This document shows, one piece after another, positions 12,725 through 12,864 of a stretch of 12,864 bases of DNA. Under the pieces are notes generated by a model. That model did not search any database, had not been told where the DNA came from, and was given only the letters and a program-made list of their open reading frames with translations. The number at the start of each line of letters is the position of its first letter. Position 1 is the first letter of the stretch. A program made the position numbers and the translations under genes. The DNA comes from JANMEX01 sp041751995. Its GTDB lineage: Bacteria > Pseudomonadota > Alphaproteobacteria > Rhizobiales > Rhizobiaceae. Location of the stretch: NCBI GenBank assembly GCA_041751995.1, contig JBGSHY010000068.1, positions 1-12,864 on the forward strand. The letters are read 5' to 3'.

Positions 12725-12864
12725 TGGCCTGCTGCAGGTTTTTCGGACACCGAGTTAAGCTAATCCCACTTTGTTTTCAAAGTCCACCGGGCTGAGATAT
12801 CCCAGTGTCGAGTGTCTGCGCCTCGGATTGTAGAAGCGCTCGATGTAGTCAAACACATCTGCCT
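12725..12864 (-). mobile_element. IS3-family insertion sequence, terminal end (continues past window)
   Basis: This is the orfB-distal end of an IS3-family element. The transposase stop is followed by 30 bases ending in CA at 12725-12726, as IS3-family elements end. The probable inverted repeat at about 12725-12750, read inward, starts TGGCCTGC and contains a TTTTTCGGACACC block like the GGACAC block of IS3-group ends. The other end and the target duplication lie outside the window. Confidence 0.8.
12755..12864 (-). CDS. IS3-family transposase OrfB, C-terminal end (partial)
   Basis: DDE-type integrase-like transposase of an IS3-family element; only the last 35 residues lie in the window, ending at TAA 12755-12757. 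The sequence contains FDYIERFYNPRRRHSTLGY followed by LSPVDFE, the highly conserved C-terminal block of IS3 OrfB proteins. The conserved Y-N-x-x-R-x-H-S-x-L-G-Y-x-S-P segment follows the catalytic glutamate in this family. The rest of OrfB and OrfA would lie beyond the right edge. Whether the element is intact cannot be judged. Confidence 0.93.
   Translation of the reverse strand, partial: ADVFDYIERFYNPRRRHSTLGYLSPVDFENKVGLA

Noticed and set aside
12281..12864. CRISPR array, tRNA or attachment site at the accessory right end
   Set aside because: Only two diverged 37-base copies exist, with no regular spacers. No tRNA-like cloverleaf or tRNA 3' end was seen.

Overview
This window reads as chromosomal DNA of an alphaproteobacterium of the order Hyphomicrobiales (Rhizobiales). 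The evidence is an F0 operon (atpI-atpB-atpE-atpF'-atpF) lying apart from the F1 genes and next to rnhB, a close SbmA/BacA homologue, a SleB-type cell wall hydrolase upstream of the F0 operon, and high GC content with strong codon bias. The closest matches I can recall are Rhizobiaceae, Phyllobacteriaceae and Brucella proteins; I cannot name the genus.

Layout. Bases 1-258 hold the 3' end of rnhB on the plus strand. It converges on the minus-strand F0 operon at 425-3143 across a hairpin terminator. The operon is driven by a good sigma-70-type promoter at 3200-3228. Upstream on the same strand are a secreted or anchored cell wall hydrolase (3333-4493), der (4687-6123), a YfgM-like TPR membrane protein (6131-6811) and an NnrU-family membrane protein (6900-7469). 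A plus-strand polysaccharide deacetylase-like exported protein (7587-8579) diverges from the nnrU-like gene. It meets bacA (8583-9884, minus) tail to tail only 3 bases away. Then follow a YiiX-like lipoprotein hydrolase, an O6-alkylguanine DNA methyltransferase, and a VapC/Phd-type toxin-antitoxin pair whose promoter carries a TGTACA-cored palindrome.

From about 12.24 kb to the end there is no intact gene apart from the edge of an IS. This stretch is a scrapyard: two diverged C-terminal remnants of a Ymh-type (TIGR02391) protein, a ribbon-helix-helix antitoxin remnant on the plus strand that appears to have lost one base, and the terminal end of an IS3-family element. The IS end abuts and truncates the second Ymh fragment.

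How it works together. The left half is housekeeping: energy conversion, ribosome assembly through Der, and envelope proteins. The centre (deacetylase, BacA, YiiX-like lipoprotein, cell wall hydrolase, YfgM-like protein) is rich in envelope functions. The right end is an accessory junction of toxin-antitoxin and mobile DNA. I found no complete, clearly undescribed multi-gene system. The most informative leads are the decayed toxin-antitoxin/Ymh/IS3 mosaic, the palindrome-framed atp promoter, the hairpins on both sides of atpE, and the altered metal motif of the deacetylase.
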